From: Ideonella sp.
GTDB taxonomy: Bacteria; Pseudomonadota; Gammaproteobacteria; Burkholderiales; Burkholderiaceae_C
DNA: 64,000 bases
Assembly: GCF_016702655.1 (NCBI RefSeq)
Contig: NZ_JADJDO010000003.1
Span: 1 to 64,000, forward strand
Reading direction: 5' to 3'
Within the stretch, counting starts at the first letter, position 1. Each line of letters opens with the position of its first letter. A program made the translations under genes and the position numbers. The notes under the pieces were generated by a model. It was not told the origin of the DNA and did not search any database. It worked only from the letters and a program-made list of their open reading frames with translations. Shown here piece by piece: positions 1 through 8,930 of this stretch.

Positions 1-301
1 GCATCGCGCCGCCGTCGCAGCCGATTGCTGCAGCACGAGGCCGAGGTACTCGAGGGAACATGATGTCGACGATCGGGCGCTCGGCCCATCAGCGCGGCGC
101 CGACGCTGGCGCCGACGATCCCGCCTCGAGATCGGCGTGTTGATCACGCGTGCGTCGCCGAACTCCTCCCACAGGCCCCGCACGAAGCGAGCGGCCCGCC
201 GAAGCGTCCGATGTCCAGCCCCATGATGAACACCGCGGGTCGCGCCGCATCTCCCCGGCGATGCCGGCCACCACCGCCTGCCGCAATGTGAGTCGGGGCA
301 T
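1..301 (-). CDS. 2-oxo acid dehydrogenase E1 beta subunit, N-terminal part, frameshifted, cut by window edge
   Basis: Beta subunit of the thiamine-diphosphate-dependent E1 decarboxylase of a 2-oxo acid dehydrogenase complex (pyruvate, branched-chain or acetoin type; substrate not determinable here). The ATG at 301 gives MPRLTLRQAVVAGIAGEMRR, a typical E1-beta N terminus. The family block continues as RGLWEEFGDARVINTPIS and then, after a shift of frame, as IVGASVGAALMG, which matches the conserved TPISE-GIVG region. At least two single-base shifts occur within 300 bases. The start lies one base after the stop of the E1-alpha gene, so the two are in one operon. Roughly 230 residues should lie beyond the window. 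The E1-beta assignment is firm; the exact complex is not. Confidence 0.7.
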
Positions 302-302
302 G

Positions 303-1385
303 TCAGGCTTTACGAAGATCTTCCCGTCCAGGCCGAGGTCCGGCCCGCAGTGGATCGACCGCGTGCCTTGCGCATCGCCGCGTCGACCTCGGCCGCGACC
401 TCGGCACTCCGCGACTGCGAGCTGTGCTGCATCGAGCAGGCTCGGCCAGCAACCGCGCCCGTGCAGCGCGATCGATCGCGCGCCTTCCAGGCCTGCACGT
501 CCGCGTCAATGCGGCAGGGCGCGGGGTCGATGCCGCGTGGCCGCCGACGCGGTAGGTGAGGGCGTCGATCAGCGTCGGCCCTGCCGCGGCGCGCACGCGC
601 GATCGTCTCCTGCACCGCGGCATGGACGCGACGACGTCGTTGCCGTCGACCCCGTTCCCGGCATGCCGAAACCTGCCGCGCGGTCGACGATCCTGCCGCC
701 ATGCTCGCGCCGCGCGGCGTCGAGATCGCGAACTGATTTCAGCCTTGGCAATAATATACAACCGGCAGCTTGAGCACGGCGGCGAGGTTCAGCGCCTCGT
801 GGAAGTGCCTGGCTCGCGGTGCCGCCGCCGAACACCGCAACCGTGACGGAGCCCTTGCCGTCGAGCCTGGCGGCGAGCGCCGTGCCGGCGGCGTACTCGA
901 GGGTCGGGCCGAGCGCGCCGGAGTACAGGCCGATGATGCCGGAGCCTCGACCGGGCTGCAGACATCGAGCGGTAGCGCCTCGCGCGAGTAGCCCGTCACG
1001 CGGCCGTCCAGGCCCAGCCAGCAGGCGCGCGAGATCGCCGCCGCGCGCGCAGTTCGGCTCCTGGAGCATGCGTAGGCGCGCGCGCGCCGCCTCGCGCAGG
1101 CTGTAGCAGCGCCGCGATCACGCCCTCTTCGCTAAGCGCGGCATGCCAGTGCCGTCGGCGGCGTCAAGGATCACGCGGTCGAGTTCGCGCGTGAGCGACC
1201 AGCGGATGCCAAGGTGGCGCGTCCGGGAAATTCAGTGCCCACGCGCCACCGCGACGCAAACGAGCCGCCCCGGCGGGGGCGGCGCCGCGGGCGGCCGGGA
1301 GCGCGGCGCCGTGGGAGGGGCGACCCGACCGGGTCCGGGTCGGGGGCCTGCGGGCGGCGCTCGGCGGCGGGGCGGTCAGCTCCAC
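303..1385 (-). CDS. 2-oxo acid dehydrogenase E1 alpha subunit, frameshifted
   Basis: Alpha subunit of the thiamine-diphosphate-dependent E1 component. Readable pieces in changing frames include LGPTLEYAAGTALAARLDG (about 830-910), FHEALNLAAVLKLPVVYYC (about 740-800; the segment that follows the ThDP motif in E1-alpha), VDGNDVV (about 640) and GPTLIDALTYRVGGHA (about 545-590; the conserved C-terminal T-Y-R-x-x-G-H block). The stop at 303-305 is followed one base later by the E1-beta start. A GTG at 1385 overlapping the end of the lipoyl gene is a possible start, but the first 300 bases match the family poorly, so the 5' limit is uncertain. Several indels are needed to restore one frame. Function is assigned from the motif order and the neighbours. 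Confidence 0.6.
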
Positions 1386-1629
1386 TTCAGCCTCCGTTGG
1401 TGATGCGCGCGATGATCGCTGCCTCTTGGCGCGCCGCCGTCGGCGCCGACGAGGATTTCGGCCAGCGTACCGCTCGCCGGGCTCTCGACCTCGACGTTTA
1501 CCTTGTCGGTCATGACCTCGGCCAGCACCTCGCCCTCTGCGACCGGTTCGCCCGGCGCTTGTGCCATGCGACGACGGTGCCGCCCTGCGAGTCGTTGCCG
1601 AAGTCGGGCATCAGGATGTCAATGTTCAT
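1376..1629 (-). CDS. Free-standing lipoyl-domain carrier protein, frameshifted
   Basis: Small swinging-arm protein that would carry a lipoyl group between E1, E2 and E3. It begins MNIDILMPDFGNDSQGGTVV at the ATG 1629 and continues in a second frame as GEPVAEGEVLAEVMTDKVNV, which contains the lipoylation motif (the K of MTDKV), then ESPASGTLAEIL. One frameshift near 1560 separates the halves. At about 80 residues it is only a lipoyl domain, with no peripheral-subunit-binding or catalytic domain attached; the catalytic core is a separate gene just upstream. Splitting of the lipoyl domain from the E2 core is known but less common than fusion. Confidence 0.7.
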
Positions 1630-1636
1630 GCGAGCC

Positions 1637-2417
1637 TCAGCCTGCGCGGGAGCCCCGCGACTGGCGTCCCTCGGGGCAGCGAACGCAGGCGCGGGGCAGC
1701 ATCTCAGGTCCAAAGTCGATGCGTGCGGGCGCGCCCAGCAGCCCGTGCAATGTTTCGACGAAGCGCGACGCCGGCAGGCCGTTGACCGCGCGGTGATCGA
1801 AGGTCAGGCTGGTCGGCATGGCCCAGGCGACCTCGACGCGATCCCCGCGCGCGACCGGCGCGCGGCGGATAGCGCAGTGCGAGGATCGCGCACTGCGGCG
1901 CGAGCAGGATCGTCGTCCAGCGCATCGCCACCGCGCCGGCGTTGCTGAGCGTGAAGCTGCCACCGGAGACGTCGGCGAGCGCGACCTGCCGGCGGCGGCC
2001 CGCGCTTCGAGGTCGCCGAGTTCGCGCACGATCGCCGCAAGCGGCTTGCTCCCGGCATCGCGCAGCACCGGCACGACGAGGTTGCCGTCGGGCAGCGCGA
2101 TCGCGACGCCGAGGTTCACCGTTTCGTACTGGTGCAGTTCGCCGTCGATCAGTGCGCAATTGAGGGCAGGGTGTTCGCGCAGCGCCTGCGCGACCGCCTC
2201 GACGAGCAGGTAGGGAACGAGCAGCGCTCGGCCGCCGCGCGCCCGGCGTTGATCTGCTCGCGCAGCGACCAGCGCGTCGCATTCGGCCTCGCCGAGGAGC
2301 GTGACCGGCGCCGTCTCGAGGTGGCTGCGCAACAGGCGTTCGGCGGCGATGCGCTGCATCGGCGCGAGGTGCGCACGCCTGCCTCAGGCCTCCCGTCCGC
2401 TCCTGCGCAATCGCCAT
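1637..2417 (-). CDS. 2-oxo acid dehydrogenase E2 catalytic core (dihydrolipoamide acyltransferase), frameshifted
   Basis: Acyltransferase that moves the acyl group from the lipoyl arm to CoA. Visible in order: MQRIAAERLLRSHLETAPVT (start of the catalytic domain), VPYLLVEAVAQALREHPALN, LGVAIALPDGNLVVPVLRDA, then in another frame GGSFTLSNAGAVAMRWTTIL, then back to TFDHRAVNGLPASRFVETL. The last block holds the active-site H-R-x-x-D/N-G motif, here with N (DHRAVNG) instead of the usual D. The pair of shifts near 1970 and 1850 compensate each other. The ATG at 2417 is a possible start but needs a further shift near 2360. No lipoyl domain is present. First gene of the operon, divergent from the MarR-like regulator. 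Confidence 0.7.
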
Positions 2418-2440
2418 CGAACACACTCCGGGCCGATGAA

Positions 2441-2463
2441 TTGATAACATACGTTAATAACAA
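2441..2463. promoter_or_regulatory. Candidate operator between the 2-oxo acid dehydrogenase operon and the MarR-like gene
   Basis: An AT-rich island in otherwise GC-rich DNA, containing the inverted repeat TAAC-ATAC-GTTA (2445-2456) flanked by TTG and TAACAA. It lies between two divergently oriented units, one of which encodes a MarR-family protein, where such regulators usually bind. Assignment as the operator is inference. Confidence 0.4.
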
Positions 2464-2518
2464 GCCTGGGCTGTCAAGCTGCGCTGCAGCAATCGGCGCC
2501 GCCGGCGGAAAGGCAAGC

Positions 2519-3048
2519 ATGGGCGCGCGCGAACGCCGGCAGCACGAACCTCGGTCGACCACGACCTCGTGTTTCGCCTGCTGCGGCTCGTGAACCTGAT
2601 CGCAAGCCGTTCTTCAGCGAGCACGGGTCGCGCTACCACCTGTCGATCAACGACTGGCGGGTCATGGCCGCGCTTGCCGCCGGCGGCAAGCTCGCTGCGA
2701 GCGACATCTGCGAGCAGACGGGAATGCACCCGATGAACGCCAGCCGTAGCGTTGCGCACCTGGCGCGCCTGGGCCGGGTCCGGCGCGGCGTCGATCCCGC
2801 GACCGGCGTCGCAACCTGCTGCGCCTCACGGCGGCCGGCAGGCAGGTCTTCGACAAGATCGCGCCCAGCGCGCAGCAGCGCGAGAGATCGTGCACGGCAT
2901 CCTGGGTCGCGCAGAGGCCGACGCGCTGCGCGCGCTGCTCGACAAGCTGATCGCTGGCGTGGCTGCCGAAGGCACGTTTGCCCCGCGACAAGGCATTGCG
3001 CGCGCCGCGGGGACGCAAAGGGCGCCGAACCCGTCGCCTGGGCGCTAA
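2519..3048 (+). CDS. MarR-family transcriptional regulator, frameshifted
   Basis: Winged helix-turn-helix regulator, probably controlling the divergent 2-oxo acid dehydrogenase operon. The readable protein runs VDHDLVFRLLRLVNLIA, then after a one-base loss near 2602 HGSRYHLSINDWRVMAALA, then SDICEQTGMHPMNASRSVAH (recognition helix region) and LARLGRVRRGVDPATG (wing). Another shift near 2810 leads to LLRLTAAGRQVFDKIAPSAQ and a further one near 2880 to REIVHGILGRAEADALRALL. This order is typical of MarR proteins of about 160 residues. The start is uncertain; the ATG at 2519 is a candidate only if another indel is assumed. Role inferred from orientation and the palindrome in the intergenic region. 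Confidence 0.65.
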
Positions 3049-3134
3049 ACTTCGCCCCTGATTTCACGGCGCGGGCGCAAAGGGCGCCCGGGGCCGGCCG
3101 ACGACCATCAGGCCCGGACGACCGGTGCCATAAC

Positions 3135-3141
3135 GAGGAGG
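3135..3141 (+). promoter_or_regulatory. Ribosome binding site for the TTG start of the KpsS-like gene
   Basis: GAGGAGG, eight bases before the TTG at 3150. No ATG or GTG suits the protein alignment here, so this strong site decides the start. Confidence 0.5.
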
Positions 3142-3149
3142 GGCGGGCT

Positions 3150-4582
3150 TTGGGCAACTCGGCGACCGTCGTCGACCTCAATCGCGAGCCGCGCGGCGGG
3201 CGCGGTGCGATCCATATCGCCTACCTCGACCCGCCCTACAGCCGCTACTTTCAGGGCCTGTCGCAGCGGCTGGCACGCCGCACCGGGGGCGAGGTGCTGG
3301 CGCTGCTGTCGTCGCCGGCCTATGCGATGTACACCGGCGGCGACCGCCACCTCGTCTGGCCGCCGGGGCGTTGGCCGACGCGCCGGCCCTGCCTGCCGAT
3401 GCGGCGCACGCGCTGTGGTCGCAGCAGGCCGGTGACGCGCACTTTCGCGCCGTCTTCTGGCATGCGGTGGCGTGGCTGCGCGAGAACTTTCGCGCGCACG
3501 GCATCCGCCTGTGCCTGGTGTTCTCGGATGCCAGGCCGTTCTCGCTCGCGGCGGCGGTCGCGGCGCGCGACTGGCGTGCGTTGCCTCTACGTGGAGCGCG
3601 GCGCGCTGCGCGCGCATGCGCACCGCGAGCCCGAGCGCGCAGGGGGTTGAATGCGCGCTTCAGCCTCGACGCGGCACGCTTGCTGCAAGGAATCGAGGGC
3701 CTGCGCGAAGACGCGCCGCTGGTGCGCGCCCACAGGAGCCTGGCTGAGCTGAGGTTTGCGCGTTTCCTGGCCGCCAACGAATGGCCTGCCGCGTGGCACC
3801 CGACCGGCGTCTGCTGCAGCACAAGCGCTATGACCCGCGCTGTCCTATGCGCGCCTGTGGCTGCCCAACGGTGGGCATCGTTCAAGCTGGCGCGCCGCTC
3901 CGACGCCGAGCCCCGCATCGATGAAGACGCGCCGGCCGTGCGGCTCCCGCTGCAAGTTGCCGGTCGATTCGCAGTTCCGCCTGCACTCGCCCTTTGCGGA
4001 CAACCAGGCCTTCACCGACTTCGTGGTGCAGCAGGCCCGCCTGATGGCGCCGCAGCTGCCGGTGCTCGTCAAGCGCCATCCGATGGACGGCGCGCATTAC
4101 CGCCTGCCCCCGGCGCGCTGGGTAGGCGGCAACCTGTCGCGCCTGTATGGACCCGGCCTGCTCGTGGTGTGCATCAACTCCACGGTCGGATTCGAAGCCG
4201 CGGCGCGTGGCGTGCCGGTGATCTGCTTCGGCCCGAGTTCTACACCGCCAGCGCCGCGATCGCGCTCGCGCAGCGCGGCAACTTTGCGCAACTGCTGGCC
4301 GAGCGCATCGGTGCACCGCTCGATGTGACCGGCGGGCGCGCGTTGCTTGCCGACGTGCTGCGCTGGTACCAGTCGCCGGGCGACACCTGGGGCTACACCG
4401 ACGCCGACCTCGAGGCCACGGCCGACATCGCGCTGCAGCACTTCCGCGCCGCTGAAGGGCCGCACCAGCAGCCGCAGTGGCTGCTCCAGATGCCACCGCG
4501 CGCGGTGCCCACGGCCGCCGAAGCGCCTGCACCGGTGCGCCAGCCGGCGGCAGTGGCATCGCGCCGGGCAAGCCAGGTCTGA
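3150..4582 (+). CDS. KpsS-like capsular polysaccharide biosynthesis/export protein, frameshifted
   Basis: Resembles the KpsS/LipB (capsule synthesis) family, which adds Kdo to the lipid terminus of ABC-exported capsules at the inner membrane. Segments in order: IHIAYLDPPYSRYFQGLSQR; LVFSDARPFSLAAAVAA; LYVERGALR followed by NARFSLDAARLL (compare the ErGxlR...GvNa block of KpsS); PVDSQFRLHSPF (the LQvPtDSQ block); LPVLVKRHPMDGAHYR; LLVVCINSTVGFEAAARG; VPVICFGPS. About five single-base shifts (near 3365, 3585, 3800, 3950, 4230) interrupt one frame, while the order and spacing of motifs stay intact. With them repaired it is about 477 residues, somewhat longer than KpsS. It fits functionally with kpsMTED at the other end of the window. 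Confidence 0.65.
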
Positions 4583-4593
4583 CGGCTCGCGGA

Positions 4594-5609
4594 TCAGCTG
4601 CCCGCGCTGTTGGCAAGCGGCGTGCGCCGCCGCTCGGCGGAGCCTCCCGCCGGGTTGTGTCGCCGGCCAGCGCGACGATCGCATTGACCCAGCGCGCCGG
4701 TTCGTTGGGCAGCAGCAGGCCATCGATGCCATCGCGAACGAACCCGGCGAACGGCGCCACGTCGCTGTAGATGCCGGTTGCCCCATGCGCGCGAAGTCGT
4801 AGAACTGACCGCACCGGGGCGGCGTTGAACGGCGTGGGCAGCAGCGGAGACAGGCCGATGCGGGCGCCGCGCCGCCCCGGTGTAGGCCAGGTAGGCGGGC
4901 CACTTCATCGGGTGCAGCACCGCCACGCGCGGCAACTCGCGCCAGGCATGCGCGACGCGCCAGTCGCCGAAGAGCTCGAAGTGCACCTGCGGGCAGCGCG
5001 CGAGCACCTCCGCCATGACCGAGCGCAGCCACTCGATCTCGGCGCCGTGTGAAGCCGTGCCGTGGTAGGCGACATGCACCGGTTCCGCCTGCGCCAACAG
5101 CGCCGCGTCAGGCATGAGCGGGATCAGCTGCGGCGCGTGCTGCGCGTACTTGCGCGCCAGCGCCTCGGTGCTGACCCACAGCGCGTCGCAGTGGCGTTCG
5201 ACCCAGGGCCGGTGGCGCAGCGCGCGATCGTGCAGGCGGCGCTGGTAGTCGGTCGGCAGCCCTTCCCAGGCGGCGCGATCCCACAGGTCGTCGTCCGGCA
5301 GGAAATAGGCCACGCCGGCCAGATGGTCGCGCTGGGCCTCGATGGCCTTGCGCCATCCGGGGTGAGGTGGCGCACGATGACGACGTAGTCGCCGGGGGCG
5401 AACAAGGGCGACGTGGTGTGCGAGAACTCGAAGGGCCTGCCTTCACTCCGCCGCAGCCAGGGGGCGAGGATGGTGGCGCTCGACGGGTTGGGGTCGCGCT
5501 CGAGGATCGACGCGCGCCGCGGGTGCGCCGAAATGGCGCGCCGCATGCGGATTCCGAGGAGCCGCGGCGGCTGCGCGAGAGCAGATTCCAGGTGAGCATC
5601 CGAGGGCAA
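4594..5609 (-). CDS. Glycosyltransferase (GT4-like fold), frameshifted
   Basis: Probable cytoplasmic sugar transferase for surface polysaccharide. The ATG at 5609 gives MPSDAHLESALAQPPRLLGI, then APGDYVVIVRHLTP. After a shift near 5360 it continues VAYFLPDDDLWDRAAWEGLP, WVERHCDALWVSTEALARKY, VHVAYHGTASHGAEIEWL, ELFGDWRVAHAWRELPRVAV. After a second shift near 4870 it reads IGLSPLLPTPFN and GFVRDGIDGLLLPNEPARWV, the G-x-D-G-x-L-x-P block typical of GT-B transferases. About 338 residues. It is convergent with the KpsS-like gene (11 bases apart). Donor and acceptor cannot be deduced. Confidence 0.6.
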
Positions 5610-5666
5610 TGGCTGGGTGCCGCTCCAGGCCGCGCCGAGGGCTTGGGTTTCGTATACTCATTTGCA

Positions 5667-6603
5667 ATGATCTTCCTGCATATCGGCCTGAACAAGAGCG
5701 GCTCGTCTTCCATCCAGGCCTTCTGCGACCGGCACCGGCAGGTTCTGCATGAGCACGGGCTCGACTATCCCAGGGTGGGCATCCATGACGCGGCCCATTA
5801 TGGCGTCAGCAAGCGGCTGATCGGTCGCCGGACGCGGCGCAGGTGCCGGACGCCGACGGCCTCGAGAAGGCACTGCGCGAAGCGCTCGGCGCCGGCCGGC
5901 ACGTGCTGTTGAGCTCGGAATCACTTCTTCCTTGCCAACGATGCCGAGGTCGCGCATCCATGAACTGCTGGCGAACTGGCACCGAGTGCCGCATCGTCAT
6001 CTACCTGCGCCGCCACGACCAGTGGATCGCGTCGCTCTTCAACCAGGCGTTGAAGACCGTGCCCAGGTACAGCCCCTGGCAATCCGACATCCGCGACTAC
6101 ACGCTGCACCTGCTCGGCAACCGCGAGATCGAGATGCGCTACCCGGTGATACTCGACCGCTGGGGCAAAGCACTTCGGTGCCGAGGCAGATCGTGCGCCC
6201 GTTCGAGGCTGCGCAGTTCCTGGATGGCGACTTCGTCTGGGACTTCCTGTCCAGCATCGACAGCGGTCTCCCCGGCGCCTGCGGGCCGAGGGCTCGTCCC
6301 CAGCGCGTGAACGAGTCGGTACCCAACATGTGCTGCAGCGCCGTCGACGCGGTGCGCGCGTCGGGCATCGATCCCGATGCGGCGAAGTTGGCGATCTCGC
6401 AGTTGCTGCGCGCACGCGGCGGAACGGGCGCCGCAGGTGCGGCAAAGCACCCCAAGCGGGCATGGGACGGGCGCCTGTTCGAGTTGACGCCGCCGTTGCG
6501 CAAGTCGATCCTGCGCATGTTCGCGGACGACTATCTGTATATCGCGCAGAACTACCTGCAGGAGGCGCCCGGCGGCGTCCTGTTCAAGGGGCTGATGACC
6601 TGA
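5667..6603 (+). CDS. Sulfotransferase-like protein 1, frameshifted
   Basis: P-loop protein of the sulfotransferase superfamily, which moves sulfate from PAPS to hydroxyl groups. The N terminus MIFLHIGLNKSGSSSIQAFC contains the 5'-phosphosulfate loop (HIGxxKSGSSSIQ). Further blocks: ALREALGAGRHVLLSSE, ECRIVIYLRRHDQWIASLFN (the 3'-phosphate region R-R-x-D-x-W-I-x-S), then RPFEAAQFLDGDFVWDFL and MFADDYLYIAQNYLQ near the end. Shifts occur near 5835, 5930 and 6170. About 312 residues when repaired. It is followed at 117 bases by a second sulfotransferase gene with the same opening motif, suggesting an ancient duplication. Acceptor unknown; polysaccharide is inferred from context. Confidence 0.6.
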
Positions 6604-6719
6604 AGGCGCGAAGGCGCAGGCGCGCGTCACGCAACGTGCATCGCAATCTGCCCTGTAGCGCGGCGCCGGCCGCGGCGACCCGCGACGCGCTCGCACCTGT
6701 CCGGATCGAGAACACGAAC

Positions 6720-7694
6720 ATGAACATGAAGCACAAGCGGATCGTCATCCACATCGGCGCGCACAAGACCGGGACGACCTCGGTGCAGCAGTTCTTCGCC
6801 CGCCATCGCGCGGCCCTGATCCTTCGCGGCGCCCACTACCCCGAGAGCTGCCGCCATCACTTTGCCCAGCACCGCCTGGCTTTCGCGCTCAAGGGCAGAC
6901 GTGTCCCCGGAAGTGCCGACGTGCCCGATTTCGCAACCGAGATCGAGTCGCTTCGCGCCGAGATCGGCCGGGCCGGCGATGCGACTGTGTTCGTGTCGAG
7001 TGAGGAGTTGTTCAGCCTTCCCCGTGAGAAGGTCGAGCTTCTGGGCGCTGCACTTCAAGGGCTGCAGGTGCAGATTCTGGCCGTGCTGCGCCGCCTGACG
7101 AACTGTTCGCGTCGGTCTACAACCAGAAAGTCAGGACACGCGCAATCGCTCGCACTCCGCCATGTCGGGTTTCTCTCCGATCCTTCGAAGCTCTCGCCCG
7201 ATCTGCGCTTCGACTTCGCGCTCGACTGCTGGGCCGCTGTCTTCGGCCGCGAGGCCATGGTCGTGCGCTGCCTCGAGCAATATCCCAACGTACTCGAACT
7301 CGTCGCCGCTGCGTTGGGGATCGACCTCGCTGGCCTCGATCGGAACCTGCCGCGCGTAAACAGAAGCGTTTCGGTGCGCACTGCCGAGTTGATCCGCCTC
7401 GGCAAGAAGGCTGGCTTGCCAATCGAACAACTGCGCCGCCTGGGCGAGCTCGGTGAAGAGTTGTTCGGCGAAGCGGGCCGGAGCGAATCGCTGCTTTCGC
7501 CGCAGGAGAGGATGCAAGTCCTGGGTAACGCCGATCAGATGACCGAGCAAGTCTTTCGCAGCTATGTCGGCACCGAGAACATCTACGCGAGCAGCCGCTT
7601 CAACGCAGAGGGCTTCCCTGCTCGAACCGCCCTCGACAGCGGCGACCTGATGCGTGTCATCGTCGAACTGCTCGCCCTGGCGCCCGAGCGTTGA
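6720..7694 (+). CDS. Sulfotransferase-like protein 2
   Basis: About 324 residues. It begins MNMKHKRIVIHIGAHKTGTT; HIGAHKTGTTSVQQFF is the phosphosulfate-binding loop. ATVFVSSEELFSLPREKV follows, then ILAVLRR and, in a shifted frame between about 7095 and 7165, PDELFASVYNQKVRTRAIAR, before the original frame resumes; two compensating indels explain this. The C-terminal half, with VVRCLEQYPNVLELVAAALG and VNRSVSVRTAELIRLGKKAG, is like other bacterial HIGxHKTGTT sulfotransferases. Start at the ATG 6720; an alternative ATG lies two codons later. Same orientation as the preceding gene and probably co-transcribed. Role in sulfation of surface glycan is inference. Confidence 0.7.
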   Translation: MNMKHKRIVIHIGAHKTGTTSVQQFFARHRAALILRGAHYPESCRHHFAQHRLAFALKGRRVPGSADVPDFATEIESLRAEIGRAGDATVFVSSEELFSLPREKVELLGAALQGLQVQILAVLRRLTNCSRRSTTRKSGHAQSLALRHVGFLSDPSKLSPDLRFDFALDCWAAVFGREAMVVRCLEQYPNVLELVAAALGIDLAGLDRNLPRVNRSVSVRTAELIRLGKKAGLPIEQLRRLGELGEELFGEAGRSESLLSPQERMQVLGNADQMTEQVFRSYVGTENIYASSRFNAEGFPARTALDSGDLMRVIVELLALAPER

Positions 7695-7740
7695 CCGCGG
7701 TCCCGGCGGTTTCGGTCGAGATCGGGCCCGACGCCCCGCC

Positions 7741-8814
7741 TCAGCGCGCAGGCTCGCGTACAGCGCGCAGGTAGTCGACGACCACGTCGACGTCGACAGT
7801 GCCGCGGTCGAGGAAGCGGTTCTCGTTGCGCAAGGTCACGCTCGAGAGTCGGACGTCGTTCAGACGGCTCACATCGAAGGGCTCGCGCGCCTTGCCCGAA
7901 GGGTTCGCGTGCTTGTTGGCTTCCTCGATCAGGTTCTTCACGTTCTCGCGCGTCAACCTGAACGCAAAGCGCTCGGGACGCTGCCAAGGCGCCGTCTTCT
8001 GCCGGTTTGCGACGGCGACCACGTACTTCGTGCCCGGGCCGAGATAAGACGAGCCGAAGTTGACGCGTCCGTCGGAGCGCACCGCCTCCTTGCCGCGCGG
8101 ATCCGGGTGAAAGACATTGACGATCATCGTGAGGATGCGGTTTCTGCCACCGACAGTTGGAACTTCCATGTCGACGGCGATGGTCAGACCCGTATGGGCA
8201 TGCCCGTTCGTCGCCGCCTTCGGCAGCGCGAACATGGACTCGACGAGCAACGTGGTCCCGGCCGTGAACAACTGGGGCCGCTGCGCATCGGAGAAATTCT
8301 TGCCGAAATGGACCGAGATGGCTGCGCCAGGGATCGGCGTGCGAAGCTCCCTGGGAAGCTTGGCAGAGTCCAGGTGCCAGCGCACGTCGTTTGTGCCGAT
8401 CTGGTACGAGAACGCGTCGCCGATGGCGGCCAGCACACTGCCGGAGGAGCCTTTGCCGCGCCTGAGTTCCTGCCACTGGCCATTGTCGATGCCAAGATTC
8501 AGGATGCCCAGGTGCGTCTTGTCGTCAGGGAATCGCTCAATCTCGCGCCGCAGTTCCTTCGGCGGCGTATCGCCACAGTCTCGCTGCGAGCCCACGTACT
8601 GCCACTTCGGGCCGACCTGGATGCACAGCAACGTGACCTGGCTTCCGTCGGGGTTGACCCGGAACACGCCGCGCTGAAACTCGACCTGTCCGCCCTGATC
8701 CAGGCTGCGCTCGTCGCTCTCGACGATGGTCGCTGCGCCCTGAGCCGCCGCCTGGCCGGCGCCGATCGCGACCAAGACATATAGCAAGACCTTGCGCGTC
8801 GTCTTCATTGACAT
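7741..8814 (-). CDS. Unknown secreted protein with signal peptide
   Basis: I do not recognise this family. The 357-residue product starts MSMKTTRKVLLYVLVAIGAG and has a signal peptide ending near QAAAQ (about residue 25), so it should be periplasmic or secreted. GAAAGG six bases before the ATG at 8814 supports this start over an upstream in-frame one at 8841. The mature part holds LDQGGQVEFQRGVFRVNPDG, a pair of cysteines (LLCIQVG and RDCGDT) that could form a disulfide, and a lysine/arginine-rich end. No transmembrane helix is seen after the signal. Base use is like its neighbours. It stands alone, convergent with sulfotransferase 2, and may serve the polysaccharide pathway, but that is only context. 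Confidence 0.75.
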   Translation of the reverse strand: MSMKTTRKVLLYVLVAIGAGQAAAQGAATIVESDERSLDQGGQVEFQRGVFRVNPDGSQVTLLCIQVGPKWQYVGSQRDCGDTPPKELRREIERFPDDKTHLGILNLGIDNGQWQELRRGKGSSGSVLAAIGDAFSYQIGTNDVRWHLDSAKLPRELRTPIPGAAISVHFGKNFSDAQRPQLFTAGTTLLVESMFALPKAATNGHAHTGLTIAVDMEVPTVGGRNRILTMIVNVFHPDPRGKEAVRSDGRVNFGSSYLGPGTKYVVAVANRQKTAPWQRPERFAFRLTRENVKNLIEEANKHANPSGKAREPFDVSRLNDVRLSSVTLRNENRFLDRGTVDVDVVVDYLRAVREPAR

Positions 8815-8930
8815 GGCATGCCTTTCGAATGTTGGAGTCATCGATCGAACGACCAGAGAAGTCCGCGGTCGGTGCGCAATTCACTGTCGATACGGGACTT
8901 TGCCACAGCGGGGACGGCGCAATCCTTCGC

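Noticed and set aside
7090..7170. Programmed frameshifting in sulfotransferase 2
   Set aside because: Two compensating shifts with no slippery sequence, in a block where many genes have similar errors.
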